Origin: CAZLAJ01 sp964644605
GTDB lineage: Bacteria; Patescibacteriota; Microgenomatia; UBA1406; GWC2-37-13
Reading direction: 5' to 3'
Assembly: GCA_964644605.1 (NCBI GenBank)
Contig: CAZXWS010000072.1
Span: forward strand, 1 to 42,411
DNA length: 42,411 nucleotides
Positions 32,701 through 40,240 of this stretch are shown one piece after another. The notes under the pieces were generated by a model. It was not told where the DNA came from and ran no database searches. It worked only from the letters and a program-made list of their open reading frames with translations. Numbering within the stretch: the first letter of the stretch is position 1; each line of letters opens with the position of its first letter. The translations under genes were made by a program, and so were the position numbers.

Positions 32701-33645
32701 GCCAAAATAATTATTAATAATATTTTTAAAGAATTCATGCTGACCATCCCTCCTCGAATTTTGTAAAGCCCTTTCATAATATTCAAACTGATCTGATTCT
32801 TGTTTACCAGCTACTGGATCCCGATTAAGTAAATCAGCAACTGCTTGTCTTTTTGCCTCGATCTTTTGCTCAACCTCATCATCCATTGCCATAAAGTTGG
32901 CTTGTGATACTTTATCAAGTGGTCGCGGATATGCGGTAATATCTTTTCCACCTGCTACGATTCCCAAATCATCTGCCAACCGATCAAGAGCTGTCCTGTT
33001 ATTTGTTTGTGTTTCGGTTGCTGCTGAAGTTGTTTGTCTTCCTTCATCTGCAGCTACTACAATTTCTGTATTTACATCAAAAGTTGCCGGCACCTTTAGG
33101 GGTGTTCTCGCATGTGTTTGTCGTATGGATTCAGATACTCGGTTAAGGTTATAATTTGACATTTTCCCTTTTAAATCCTGCCATTCTGTTCTCCATCGGT
33201 TTTCATCAAAATCAGTATCAATGAATTTTTTAAGGAAGTTATATAGCTGAATAGTATCGTTTGTATCTGTGAGGAAAGGACTAACGCGGGTATCAACTTC
33301 CCTGATCAGTTCTATCGCATCATCACGTAAGCCAATATCAGCAGGAGCTATCCCTACATCTCCTGCCACCTTTACAACTTCAAATAATCTAAACAAAGCA
33401 CTTCTCCCCTCTATATACCCTGCATCATTTGCACCCACGCGTCTTCCAGATTCTAGAGCTTGTGCTAATCTACTCATTACTCGAGGGGAAGTGCTTGCAC
33501 CAACATCCCGGAAGCGGTCAATATACTGACGAATAATATTTGGTTTTGCTGCAGGAGCGGCTACGCGAACATCAGCTCGTGCATCTTCACGAACTTCAAT
33601 ATCTGCGCTGTTTATTGATGGTTCTCTTTGTTCTTGAGCTGCCAT
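29761..33645 (-). CDS. 1294-residue protein of unknown function, C-terminal membrane anchor
   Basis: No known domain is recognised. The protein is largely soluble and helical, with high charge and many W, Y and F residues in the middle. The N-terminal 60 residues are rich in A, E and D. The only clear hydrophobic segment is near the C-terminus (about 1262-1282, LQAGPSIAFLVVGGFLQQVF), so it is probably tail-anchored with a cytoplasmic body. It lacks P-loop, HExxH and other common catalytic signatures that I could find. It is the upstream neighbour of the Cys-rich pilin-like gene and may be a cytoplasmic or scaffold component of the same apparatus. TATACT lies nine bases before its ATG. Confidence 0.8.
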   Translation of the reverse strand: MAAQEQREPSINSADIEVREDARADVRVAAPAAKPNIIRQYIDRFRDVGASTSPRVMSRLAQALESGRRVGANDAGYIEGRSALFRLFEVVKVAGDVGIAPADIGLRDDAIELIREVDTRVSPFLTDTNDTIQLYNFLKKFIDTDFDENRWRTEWQDLKGKMSNYNLNRVSESIRQTHARTPLKVPATFDVNTEIVVAADEGRQTTSAATETQTNNRTALDRLADDLGIVAGGKDITAYPRPLDKVSQANFMAMDDEVEQKIEAKRQAVADLLNRDPVAGKQESDQFEYYERALQNSRRDGQHEFFKNIINNYFGLNWNDAKSRQYLEYYYVDLVNHRDDKFLSKFGLRQQDFDPIQPQIVLAKWDEYFKNGELTEDAKKRMYSTIYQVTNRLLSRTTSSPDSAEASTLGNERQLDFSLNALIWSLVEDPRIRIRLGEDNYSAYRNFLTNTFMDARNEERKMRRTYTGLVGSMIEGRAKSADAVAGKMSEVQAHEINWVLKGYKSNLTRLAVSEFERDLQHRITVLNGGTLPADLFAANKPDLYSNYQYEDIQRVRDNLKERIRLMQLDPNYRLQLEQSQDGREVLRDLDGIQDWEIDRAMNIAMGVSLVSSMRGWDYMAMSNPRTDFKREIPLIGSFSVKHKARLGRFGEQWHTPEMYELEIRMQEQRKGLWGRVFEGGWEPSRLWGRGKPSERLKTPVLLEKLQESNALRLPQAREDHLFFKDLFKQFSTHSLFTLGGWRIDGLKDWYKSHHGKGMDQNWREAYANLSSEVGTGTRFFYDTFRVSDEIRDILLKKKFGANYKTEVKPSVLDGYWNEFSSVHGREAEKFVFKFNNDDKENNLTTNEFIEEKTFFYRAMNFKAQMDRSPYDFMLNIMQLEPDLAKTYSLSQEVPGLGRNQVTAWEYFFDARVAQSMNAAEKATRADALDKMTQRWTHPSLKSTADNMQHLAKIAEVWHKVYTYQPYMKFDAQRNKYSIDEDGSRRKFYQIITMAGDKVRLEKKAVMNREDIISKKIVKVGDQEQVIDDPDSIFIADVMKGQNGMVTYFDNLNEDFADAPGKESKMGDRKFFYTVAKRWFEYDQRGVLPNTHDVDVLPIFETIGAHEEEAYSRVWGSNKNWNEVTDQLINFDQLLLEAAGSKNMGKIMELHAKVKSLEGSVGVENAQRLNYIIATAVVRYFQLDWRMRFPMPLSIFSGWGLDKEASISVRNSSPSAMQWTEESIRDYMDSLVKGRYLAKGGKWSRDMLEVAVGADRQKYFWLQAGPSIAFLVVGGFLQQVFTTAMKESGLGQKKK

Positions 33646-33654
33646 ATGGGAAAA

Positions 33655-33660
33655 AGTATA
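33655..33660 (-). promoter_or_regulatory. -10 box of the 1294-codon gene
   Basis: TATACT on the minus strand, nine bases before the ATG at 33645. No convincing -35 box is found at the usual distance. Confidence 0.4.
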
Positions 33661-33673
33661 CTACGTTTATATC

Positions 33674-33895
33674 TTATTTTGCTGATGAAAGTTTTTTTCT
33701 TCTTGACATAAAAAATTTCATATGGTAGGCGACAGAGGAGAGAACAACGAATGATAGTGAAGAATTTTCTAAAAAATAATTTAAGTTAGTACATTGAAGG
33801 CAAGAGGATCGTGTAATCCAGTAATAAAAAAAATCAAAAAAAACAAACACTGGTAAAAACACGATTAAAATAGGTGAAATTTTTTTTCGCTGCAT
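33674..33895 (-). CDS. Small membrane protein downstream of jag, hypothetical
   Basis: 73 residues from the ATG at 33895; a TTG at 33913 is possible but less likely. One strong hydrophobic segment (SPILIVFLPVFVFFDFFYYW) and a weaker one (SLSFVVLSSVAYHM) are followed by a basic C-terminus (MSRRKKLSSAK). There is no Shine-Dalgarno site and no recognised family. It follows jag on the same strand, in a cluster devoted to membrane protein insertion. It might be a genuine small membrane protein or a chance frame. Confidence 0.4.
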   Translation of the reverse strand: MQRKKISPILIVFLPVFVFFDFFYYWITRSSCLQCTNLNYFLENSSLSFVVLSSVAYHMKFFMSRRKKLSSAK

Positions 33896-33913
33896 GTATT
33901 GATCATACAGCAA

Positions 33914-33931
33914 ATAGTATATTTATACTAT
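33914..33931. promoter_or_regulatory. Perfect inverted repeat ATAGTATA-TT-TATACTAT
   Basis: Eight-base arms with a two-base centre, just after the jag stop codon. Each arm contains a TATACT -10-like hexamer. One of these faces the small gene at 33674-33895. It could be an operator or a symmetric promoter element. Confidence 0.45.
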
Positions 33932-33932
33932 C

Positions 33933-34427
33933 TTATTCCTCTTCAGTAGATGAAGCTTCATCTGAGGGATGATTGGATTTTAAATCTATCACTAGGTGCC
34001 TATCACGACCTTCTCCAACAGAGTAAGTGGTTAACTCGGGATAATCCTTCGTTATATACTCATGGATCATTTTGCGCTCATACGAAGATAATCCACGAAA
34101 ATGAGTTGAGCGTCCAGTATTTTGTGTTTTATCAGCTAATTCAGCTGCTAATGACTCTAATCGTTCTTTCTGTTTTGCACGGTAATCATTGACATTTACT
34201 AATATATCTACTGGCTCACCAAGTGATTTGTACAAAATAACATCAAGAATTTTTTGAATTGCTCGGATAGTTTCACCATGTCTTCCTATGACTGTTGGAG
34301 CTTCTTCTTCTGTTTTGATAATTACGTGATATACATCGCCTTCTTGAGCAATCTCTACTTCAAAAGTATTAATCATTTTATTAAGCAGTGCTTCTGTCTC
34401 TTGTTTAATAGTTTTTGCTTTATCCAT
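33933..34427 (-). CDS. jag: KH-R3H RNA-binding protein Jag/KhpB
   Basis: 164 residues, shorter than typical Jag because the N-terminal Jag-N domain is absent. The KH domain carries PTVIGRHGETIRAIQKIL (about 49-66). The R3H domain contains SSYERKMIHEYI and ends near VGEGRDRHLVIDL. KhpB binds RNA, often with KhpA, and influences cell division and wall growth in Gram-positive bacteria. The order rpmH, yidC, jag on one strand is the classical arrangement near the replication origin. An E-rich tail closes the protein. Confident family call. Confidence 0.93.
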   Translation of the reverse strand: MDKAKTIKQETEALLNKMINTFEVEIAQEGDVYHVIIKTEEEAPTVIGRHGETIRAIQKILDVILYKSLGEPVDILVNVNDYRAKQKERLESLAAELADKTQNTGRSTHFRGLSSYERKMIHEYITKDYPELTTYSVGEGRDRHLVIDLKSNHPSDEASSTEEE

Positions 34428-34480
34428 ATTTGAATAAAATTCTAAATTCTAATTTCGAAAACCGAAATAAAGTTCAATTT

Positions 34481-35299
34481 TTATTTTGATCTATTTTCAA
34501 TTTCGGCGTTCTGTTTTTGTAACTTTGATTTCGCATTGATTCGACGGTATTGTATTATAGTAAAAATCGAGATAATATTCCAGTACAGTGATAACCCCAC
34601 AGGAAGCCTGTATGCAAACAGAGCAATCATAAACGGAAATATGAACTTCATTTGCATATTCATAGCTGACTGAAAATCAGAACCTCCTTTTTTGTCATCT
34701 TTATTTGCTGGAGCGGTAGTACTTTGAGGAATGGTTCCGCCAACTGAATAGTACTGAAGAATGCCTGTTATAACAGGAACAAGATAGTAATACCATAAAT
34801 GAGCTTTTGAAGGAGATTCTGCTAAGTTAAGTCCAAAAAACCACGGATCAATGTGACTAATCTTAAGGTAAGGAGTGTATAAAACACTATTAATCTGCTG
34901 GATCACTTTACTTCCAGAATTCATAAGAAACAACGAAAAAGTATTGTACAAGGCATAAAAAATAGGTAACTGTATCAACATAAACAGGCAACCAGCAGCG
35001 GGATTTATTCCAGCTTCCTGATAAAGACGCATCTGTTCTTGCTGTAATTTCTTCGGATCTTTTTTATGTTTTTCTGATAGTTTATCTAAATAAGGCTTGA
35101 GATCCTGCATTTTTTGGGATGTCTCTATCTGTTGTTTAAAAAAAGGATGAAATAAAAGACGAATAAAAAGTGTAAGTGCAATAATTGCCAGACCAAAAGC
35201 ACCGGGGACTTTTATAAAAAGAAAGACTTTATAAAACGCGACAAGTAAATTTAAAATTGGGAATACAAAAAGCGTACTAAATATATTATGTGAGACCAT
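34481..35299 (-). CDS. yidC: Membrane protein insertase YidC/Oxa1
   Basis: 272-residue insertase of the short Gram-positive type, without the large periplasmic domain. Visible are the conserved arginine in LFIRLLFHPFFKQQ, the cytoplasmic helical hairpin (about 60-95, EKHKKDPKKLQQEQMRLY), GINPAAGCLFMLIQLPIFYALY and the last helices with GLSLYWNIISIFTIIQ. No lipobox cysteine is seen at the N-terminus. It inserts small membrane proteins alone or with SecYEG. It follows rpmH after 70 bases, and rnpA is not between them. Confidence 0.94.
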   Translation of the reverse strand: MVSHNIFSTLFVFPILNLLVAFYKVFLFIKVPGAFGLAIIALTLFIRLLFHPFFKQQIETSQKMQDLKPYLDKLSEKHKKDPKKLQQEQMRLYQEAGINPAAGCLFMLIQLPIFYALYNTFSLFLMNSGSKVIQQINSVLYTPYLKISHIDPWFFGLNLAESPSKAHLWYYYLVPVITGILQYYSVGGTIPQSTTAPANKDDKKGGSDFQSAMNMQMKFIFPFMIALFAYRLPVGLSLYWNIISIFTIIQYRRINAKSKLQKQNAEIENRSK

Positions 35300-35369
35300 T
35301 TATATAAAAGATCGAATATCGAAAAACGAAATCCGAAACAATTTGTAATATCCAAACATCTGCATAAAT

Positions 35370-35504
35370 TTAGACCGTAAGACGTTTTCGTCCTTTTTCT
35401 CTTCTTCGTTCAAGCACTTTTCTTCCGTTTTTAGTGGAAGATCTCTCTAAAAATCCATGCTTGCGCATTCTTTTTACTTTTTTTGGTTGATTTGTCCTTT
35501 TCAT
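35370..35504 (-). CDS. rpmH: 50S ribosomal protein bL34
   Basis: 44 residues: MKRTNQPKKVKRMRKHGFLE through STKNGRKVLERRREKGRKRL to LTV. This is the full, highly conserved bL34 pattern with the usual KRT start and the GRKVLxRRRxKGRKRLTV end. It binds 23S rRNA in the large subunit. It lies between valS and yidC on the same strand. The expected next gene, rnpA (RNase P protein), is missing: only 70 bases separate rpmH from yidC. No Shine-Dalgarno site precedes the ATG. Confidence 0.96.
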   Translation of the reverse strand: MKRTNQPKKVKRMRKHGFLERSSTKNGRKVLERRREKGRKRLTV

Positions 35505-35536
35505 ATACTATAAACAACTATTAAACTTAAAATATT

Positions 35537-37759
35537 TTACAGCGTATTTTGCAGTATTGAAGTGTCCTCATCGTTAAACACCTGCCATATGTTTTCTGTC
35601 ACAAATGGCATAAACGGATGCAACATCTTTAAATTTTCAACAAATACTTCTGTCATTGTATCTAGAACCTCAATGTTACCATTTCTTAGCTCCTCTTTCA
35701 ACTGCTCTATATAATAATCAGCAAACCGATGCCATAAAAATTGATAGACAAGTTCAAGAGCCTGTGAAAATTTATATGAATCCATGTATTTTATATATTT
35801 CTTTTTTTCTTCCTTAAATTCATGTTTTAAGTCGTTTATTATCCCTAAGTTTGACTTTTGCTTGCCCTTCCGAATCCCGACTCGTCGGGAGAAGGAGGGA
35901 AGACTTGAATTTAGTGATATAAATCTTCCAATGTTCCATATTTTGTTTGTGAAATTGCGCATGCCTACTACTTTATCTTCAGCCAAATTAACCTTGCCGC
36001 CTTGCGCCGTGCCAAACAATAATGCAGCGCGAAATGCATCAGCTCCATATTTTTCTATTAAATCAATAGGGTTTATCACATTACCTTTGCTCTTGCTCAT
36101 TTTAACCCCTTTCGAATCCGCTACCATTGACCATAAATAAACATCTTTAAATGGTATATCATTTCGCAGATAGAGCGAGAACATAATCATACGTGATATC
36201 CAGAATTTCAAAATATCTGATAAAGTCCCCATAAAATCTGTGGGGAAGCGTGTCTCATACTCGTTTTGATGGAGAGTTACTAAAGGCCACTGTCCTGATG
36301 AAAACCACGTATCAAACGTGTCTGTCTCAGGAAGATAATTTTGACCGGGCTTTTCCATTGCTACTTTATAAACAGACTGTAACGCACCTGTTGGAACCGT
36401 CACTTTTTGAAGTCCATTCTCTATTTGTTCAAGCATAATGCCTTGAGTTAAAAATTCTGAGACACTTCCTTGCTGTAATACATGATCAGAATCCAGCCAC
36501 GAAACCCAGATGTTTTTAGCGGATTCTTCTGTTACTTCATACCATACAGGAATGCGTATACCCCACACCACCTGCCTACTAATCGGCCAGTCATGCATTA
36601 TCTCTAACCACTGAAGTATTTGCTTTTTATATTTTTTGGGGTAAAAATGTACCTGTTCTTCATTCACAACTTCAATAACACGCTGTTTTAAATCATTCAC
36701 ACGTATAAACCAATTAGGCATGACCATCGGCTCTAAATCATGTTTACATTTGTAACACACTCCAACAGCATGACTATAATTCTCATCAATTTTTTCGATC
36801 AATCCTTTTTCCTTCAAATCCTCCACGATCTTTGTTCTTGCTGCTTTAACTTTCATTCCCGCATAAGGGCCAGTGATTTTAGTCAAACGACCATTTAAAT
36901 CGATCACTTGTTTTACTTTCAAGCCATGGCGTTTACCCATCTCAAAATCATTCGGATCATGTGCAGGAGTTACTTTCACCACACCCGTACCAAATTTGGG
37001 GTCTACAAAATCATCAGCAATCACTTTTAATGTAAACCTACCCACCAATCCTTCTACTTCTATTTCCTTACCTACCCATTCTTTATACCTTATATCTTTA
37101 GGATTTACCGCAACTGCCGTATCACCAAACTTAGTTTCAGGCCGTACCGTAGCTAAAACAAACGGACCATATTTTAAATAATATAAAGGATCAACACGTT
37201 CTATATGTTCTACTTCAAGTTCAGCAAGAGAAGTACCGCAGTATGTGCAATAATTTACCATGTAACTATCTCTGTAGACTTTTCCTTCTTCCTCCATTTT
37301 TTTGAAAGTTTCAAAAACACGATCAATTACATGTTGATCTAAAGTAAATACTGTTCTGCTCCAATCCGCCAAAAACCCTAACCGTTTAAATTGATCAAAA
37401 ATTAGCCCGGAGTTTTCTTTCACGAAAGTATATATATTGTTATATAAAGTCTGCCTGTCAAAATCCATACGTGATTTACCTTGTTTAGCTAAATATTTCT
37501 CGTAAACATACTGTGTCTCAAATCCTGCATGGTCTGCCCCTGGAATCCATAGCGAAGCATATCCTCGAAGGCGTTTATAGCGGATAAGAATATCGTCCAC
37601 TGTATACATACCATGTCCTGCATGAAGCGACGCGTTAGCATTAGGAGGAGGCATAAGTATTGTAAAGGGCTTTCCTGCAGCAGGTTTTAACAACCCCTTT
37701 TTCTCCCAACTCTGATAAATATTTTTTTCTACTTCGGACGGTATGAATTTACTTTCCAT
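35537..37759 (-). CDS. valS: Valyl-tRNA synthetase
   Basis: 740-residue class I synthetase that charges tRNA-Val. Signature sites are PPPNANASLHAGHG with HAGH (46-49), KMSKS (553-557), the editing-domain stretch ATVRPETKFGDTAVAVNP and the zinc-like pair CTYCGTS...CYKCKHDLEP. It is shorter than the usual 860-950, because the C-terminal coiled-coil domain is missing, as in several reduced genomes. Between the catalytic and anticodon domains lies SFSRRVGIRKGKQK, encoded by an imperfect palindrome (35866-35895) that looks like an inserted repeat. It has its own promoter (37775-37803). Confidence 0.96.
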   Translation of the reverse strand: MESKFIPSEVEKNIYQSWEKKGLLKPAAGKPFTILMPPPNANASLHAGHGMYTVDDILIRYKRLRGYASLWIPGADHAGFETQYVYEKYLAKQGKSRMDFDRQTLYNNIYTFVKENSGLIFDQFKRLGFLADWSRTVFTLDQHVIDRVFETFKKMEEEGKVYRDSYMVNYCTYCGTSLAELEVEHIERVDPLYYLKYGPFVLATVRPETKFGDTAVAVNPKDIRYKEWVGKEIEVEGLVGRFTLKVIADDFVDPKFGTGVVKVTPAHDPNDFEMGKRHGLKVKQVIDLNGRLTKITGPYAGMKVKAARTKIVEDLKEKGLIEKIDENYSHAVGVCYKCKHDLEPMVMPNWFIRVNDLKQRVIEVVNEEQVHFYPKKYKKQILQWLEIMHDWPISRQVVWGIRIPVWYEVTEESAKNIWVSWLDSDHVLQQGSVSEFLTQGIMLEQIENGLQKVTVPTGALQSVYKVAMEKPGQNYLPETDTFDTWFSSGQWPLVTLHQNEYETRFPTDFMGTLSDILKFWISRMIMFSLYLRNDIPFKDVYLWSMVADSKGVKMSKSKGNVINPIDLIEKYGADAFRAALLFGTAQGGKVNLAEDKVVGMRNFTNKIWNIGRFISLNSSLPSFSRRVGIRKGKQKSNLGIINDLKHEFKEEKKKYIKYMDSYKFSQALELVYQFLWHRFADYYIEQLKEELRNGNIEVLDTMTEVFVENLKMLHPFMPFVTENIWQVFNDEDTSILQNTL
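35866..35895. repeat. Palindromic repeat inside valS
   Basis: TCCCGAC-TC-GTCGGGA forms a perfect seven-base hairpin, extended outward by CCTTC and GAAGG with unpaired bases between. It is GC-rich against an AT-rich gene, is read in frame, and falls in a loop between domains. This is a second case, beside recJ, of a repeat accepted within a gene. Confidence 0.65.
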
Positions 37760-37774
37760 AGACTATGTACATGA

Positions 37775-37803
37775 TTTATACCAGATAAAATACTGAAAAG
37801 CAA
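37775..37803 (-). promoter_or_regulatory. Promoter of valS
   Basis: TTGCTT (37803-37798), 17 bases, TATAAA (37780-37775), with TGG before the -10 box as an extended element. The ATG at 37759 follows 15 bases later, so the leader would be about ten bases without a Shine-Dalgarno site. Confidence 0.6.
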
Positions 37804-37846
37804 ACTACTTAAAAAAATCCGCTATTAATCTGCGCCAATCTTAATC

Positions 37847-37852
37847 TATAAT
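37847..37852 (+). promoter_or_regulatory. -10 box of the DUF2298 gene
   Basis: A perfect TATAAT, eight bases before the ATG at 37861. No good -35 box is found. The spacing again implies a leaderless message. Confidence 0.5.
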
Positions 37853-37860
37853 AAGTACTC

Positions 37861-40113
37861 ATGGAATGGATACTCATCGCTTTACAATGGTATCTCACTA
37901 TTTTTTTAATTGGAATAGTGTTTTACCCTGTAACAAAAAAATTACTTGGAGAATTCTTGTTTGATAAAGGCTATGCTTTCTCCAAAATAGTAGGAATATT
38001 ATTTTTAAGCTATGCTACTTTTCTACTTGGTATTTTAAAAATTCTACCTTTTTATCAAAGCAGTCTTATTGGATTACTAGGTATAAGCGCTTTAGTCAAT
38101 TTTTTTATATTTAAAAAAGAAAAACATCCGAAACGAGAAAACGTTTTTCCGTACCATTTTATTACTATCATTTTCGAAGAAGTATTATTTCTCAGTACAT
38201 TTATGTTCTGGGTATATGTACGTGGACAAGAGCCTTCTATACATGGACTTGAAAAATTTATGGATTTTGGTTTCATTAACTCTATCCTCCGCGCCAAGTA
38301 TTTTCCACCACTCGATATGTGGCTTTCCGCAGATCCCACTCATTCCACTGGATACCCTATCAACTATTATTACTTTGGACATTTAACCGGTGCTTTTCTC
38401 ATTCGGCTAACAAATATTAAACCAGAGATCGGTTACAATCTTATTTTGGATACGTTATTTGCACTTGGCGTTACACAAACTTTTTCGTTTGTGGGCAATA
38501 TAGTCACGATCTACTTCAACTCAATTAAAAGACCAGTTGAAACTGTTTTCAACTATATATCGATTCTTTTTTTTGCTTTACTTGGAAGTTTTATTCTTAA
38601 TTTGGGAGGAAACCTTCATACCATTTATCTTTTTACCACAGGCTATGAGAACGATAAAGTAGTCCCTTTTTGGCAAATATTAGGAGGATATCACCCCGAA
38701 AAATATTGGTATCCGAATGCTACCCGCTTTATACCATTTACTATCCATGAATTCCCCTCCTATTCGTATGTTGTCGCAGATTTACATGGGCATGTTTTTG
38801 ATATTCCGTTTGTGCTGCTAACGCTGGCATTCATGCTTTTATTTGTGATGTATGTGCTGCAGAATAAACAAAAAATAAAATTTCAACTGTCACTAAATAG
38901 AGTTTTACTCTCTACAATATTTTTGGGATTTATGTGTGCAGTCCAGTTTACCACCAACGCCTTTGACGGACCCATATACTTACTACTTACAGTGCTTCTT
39001 TTATTTCTCCTGTTTCAGTTCTCTTCTAATTTTTTCGCTTTGTCTGGCACAGTGGCAGTCTCTTTCTTTGTTTTTTCCCGTCCCTTTAGCTCTTTCTTTA
39101 GTTCCTTTGTCTCCAAAATAGGCGCTAACTGTAGTCCTGATTTCTTAGTGAATATAGGCCATTTGGGTCCATTTTTATTTGAAAAAAATAACTGCCAATC
39201 GTCACCGCTTTGGATGATGTTTGTTTTATGGGGATTTTTCTGGATAAGTGCAATCTTATTTTTTATAGTTGTCTATTGGGAAATGAGAAAAGAATTAGAA
39301 ACTCAGAATAACAAAATCGTAACGCGAAACATTCTTGATTTGTTCGTACTTATTTTATTTCTATTCGGCACGTTTTTGATTGTTATACCAGAATTTTTCT
39401 ATGCAAAAGATATCTATCCTGCACACTTTAGAGCGAATACCATGTTTAAATTAGGATATCAAGCATTTATTATGATGTCTATTGCATCAATTTATACGCT
39501 TGTCCGTATTAAATATGCTCAAATACATATCGCATTTAAAATAGTGCTGCAACTTATATTTTTATTTTTCCTTTTTTTTGTCATTATCTATCCGTTCTTT
39601 GCCATCCCCTCATACTATGGTACTGGTGTAGATCTATTATCACGATTGATGGGGAAAAACACACTCAACCAAAAAAATGTTGAACTTGATGGATTACAAT
39701 GGCTCGAAACTACATATCCAGAAAACAGAGAGATTATTCAGTACTTTAATACTCATGTAACAGGACAACCAATCATACTTGAAGCACAAGGCGATTCGTA
39801 TACCGATTATGACCAAATTTCAGCGTTTACTGGCCTGCCCACAGTGGCAGGCTGGTGGGTACATCAATGGTTATGGCGAGGCTCTTCAGATGTTGTAGGC
39901 AAAAGAATTCCGGATATCATAAATCTTTATGAATCAGAGAATCTTGAAACTACCAAACTTCTTATTAAGAAATACCATATATCTTATATAGTTGTATCAA
40001 CAATGGAAAAACAAAAATATACGCGTTTAAACGAAGATAAATTTTATCAAGTAGGAAAAGTAGTATTCACAAGTGCTAACGGTAAAGGAAAAATTTTCCA
40101 GATAAAAATCTAA
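37861..40113 (+). CDS. DUF2298 (Chlor_Arch_YYY) membrane glycosyltransferase-like protein
   Basis: 750 residues with many membrane helices (about 14). The hallmark is EKFMDFGFINSILRAKYFPP followed by the triple tyrosine in INYYYFGHLTG (YYY at 169-171). ATRFIPFTIHEFPSYSYVVADLHGH and IPEFFYAKDI later in the chain are also typical. The family is found in archaea, Chloroflexi and CPR, and is placed with GT-C glycosyltransferases. The C-terminal 130 residues form a soluble outside domain with TGLPTVAGWWVHQWLWRG. It probably moves sugars from lipid carriers onto surface glycans or proteins; activity is unproven for the family. Confidence 0.88.
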   Translation: MEWILIALQWYLTIFLIGIVFYPVTKKLLGEFLFDKGYAFSKIVGILFLSYATFLLGILKILPFYQSSLIGLLGISALVNFFIFKKEKHPKRENVFPYHFITIIFEEVLFLSTFMFWVYVRGQEPSIHGLEKFMDFGFINSILRAKYFPPLDMWLSADPTHSTGYPINYYYFGHLTGAFLIRLTNIKPEIGYNLILDTLFALGVTQTFSFVGNIVTIYFNSIKRPVETVFNYISILFFALLGSFILNLGGNLHTIYLFTTGYENDKVVPFWQILGGYHPEKYWYPNATRFIPFTIHEFPSYSYVVADLHGHVFDIPFVLLTLAFMLLFVMYVLQNKQKIKFQLSLNRVLLSTIFLGFMCAVQFTTNAFDGPIYLLLTVLLLFLLFQFSSNFFALSGTVAVSFFVFSRPFSSFFSSFVSKIGANCSPDFLVNIGHLGPFLFEKNNCQSSPLWMMFVLWGFFWISAILFFIVVYWEMRKELETQNNKIVTRNILDLFVLILFLFGTFLIVIPEFFYAKDIYPAHFRANTMFKLGYQAFIMMSIASIYTLVRIKYAQIHIAFKIVLQLIFLFFLFFVIIYPFFAIPSYYGTGVDLLSRLMGKNTLNQKNVELDGLQWLETTYPENREIIQYFNTHVTGQPIILEAQGDSYTDYDQISAFTGLPTVAGWWVHQWLWRGSSDVVGKRIPDIINLYESENLETTKLLIKKYHISYIVVSTMEKQKYTRLNEDKFYQVGKVVFTSANGKGKIFQIKI

Positions 40114-40120
40114 TAAGTTG

Positions 40121-40149
40121 TTGACAAAAAAAATTATTTCTGCTAAGGT
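40121..40149 (+). promoter_or_regulatory. Promoter of the candidate small RNA
   Basis: A perfect TTGACA (40121-40126) is followed after 17 bases by TAAGGT (40144-40149) with TGC as extended -10. The predicted start is near 40156. It follows the DUF2298 stop, so it does not serve that gene. Confidence 0.6.
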
Positions 40150-40155
40150 TATATT

Positions 40156-40240
40156 ACTTTGTCGAAATACTTCGGCAAAAAAAGACCACTATATGTCGTC
40201 GTTCCCCTTACACGAGCGCTTATAGTGGTCTTTTTTTATA
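40156..40240 (+). ncRNA. Candidate small RNA with two hairpins and its own terminator
   Basis: The region after the promoter holds hairpin 1, TGTCGAA/TTCGGCA (40160-40177, one G-T pair, four-base loop). Next comes a 17-base perfect inverted repeat: AAAAAAAGACCACTATA (40177-40193) and TATAGTGGTCTTTTTTT (40221-40237). A 27-base loop with an inner TCGT/ACGA pairing separates the arms. The second hairpin ends in seven T and is a strong bidirectional terminator. A transcript of about 80 bases is expected. No known RNA class is recognised. A ten-codon frame starting at 40193 lies mostly in the loop but is probably chance. Confidence 0.5.
40177..40237. terminator. Shared bidirectional terminator
   Basis: The 17-base perfect stem with A7 on one side and T7 on the other can stop the plus-strand RNA and, on the minus strand, the 50-codon gene whose stop (40236-40238) abuts it. 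Confidence 0.75.

Noticed and set aside
40193..40225. Ten-codon frame MSSFPLHERL mostly in the loop of the terminator hairpin
   Set aside because: No ribosome site, and it is not placed at the predicted 5' end. Most likely chance.
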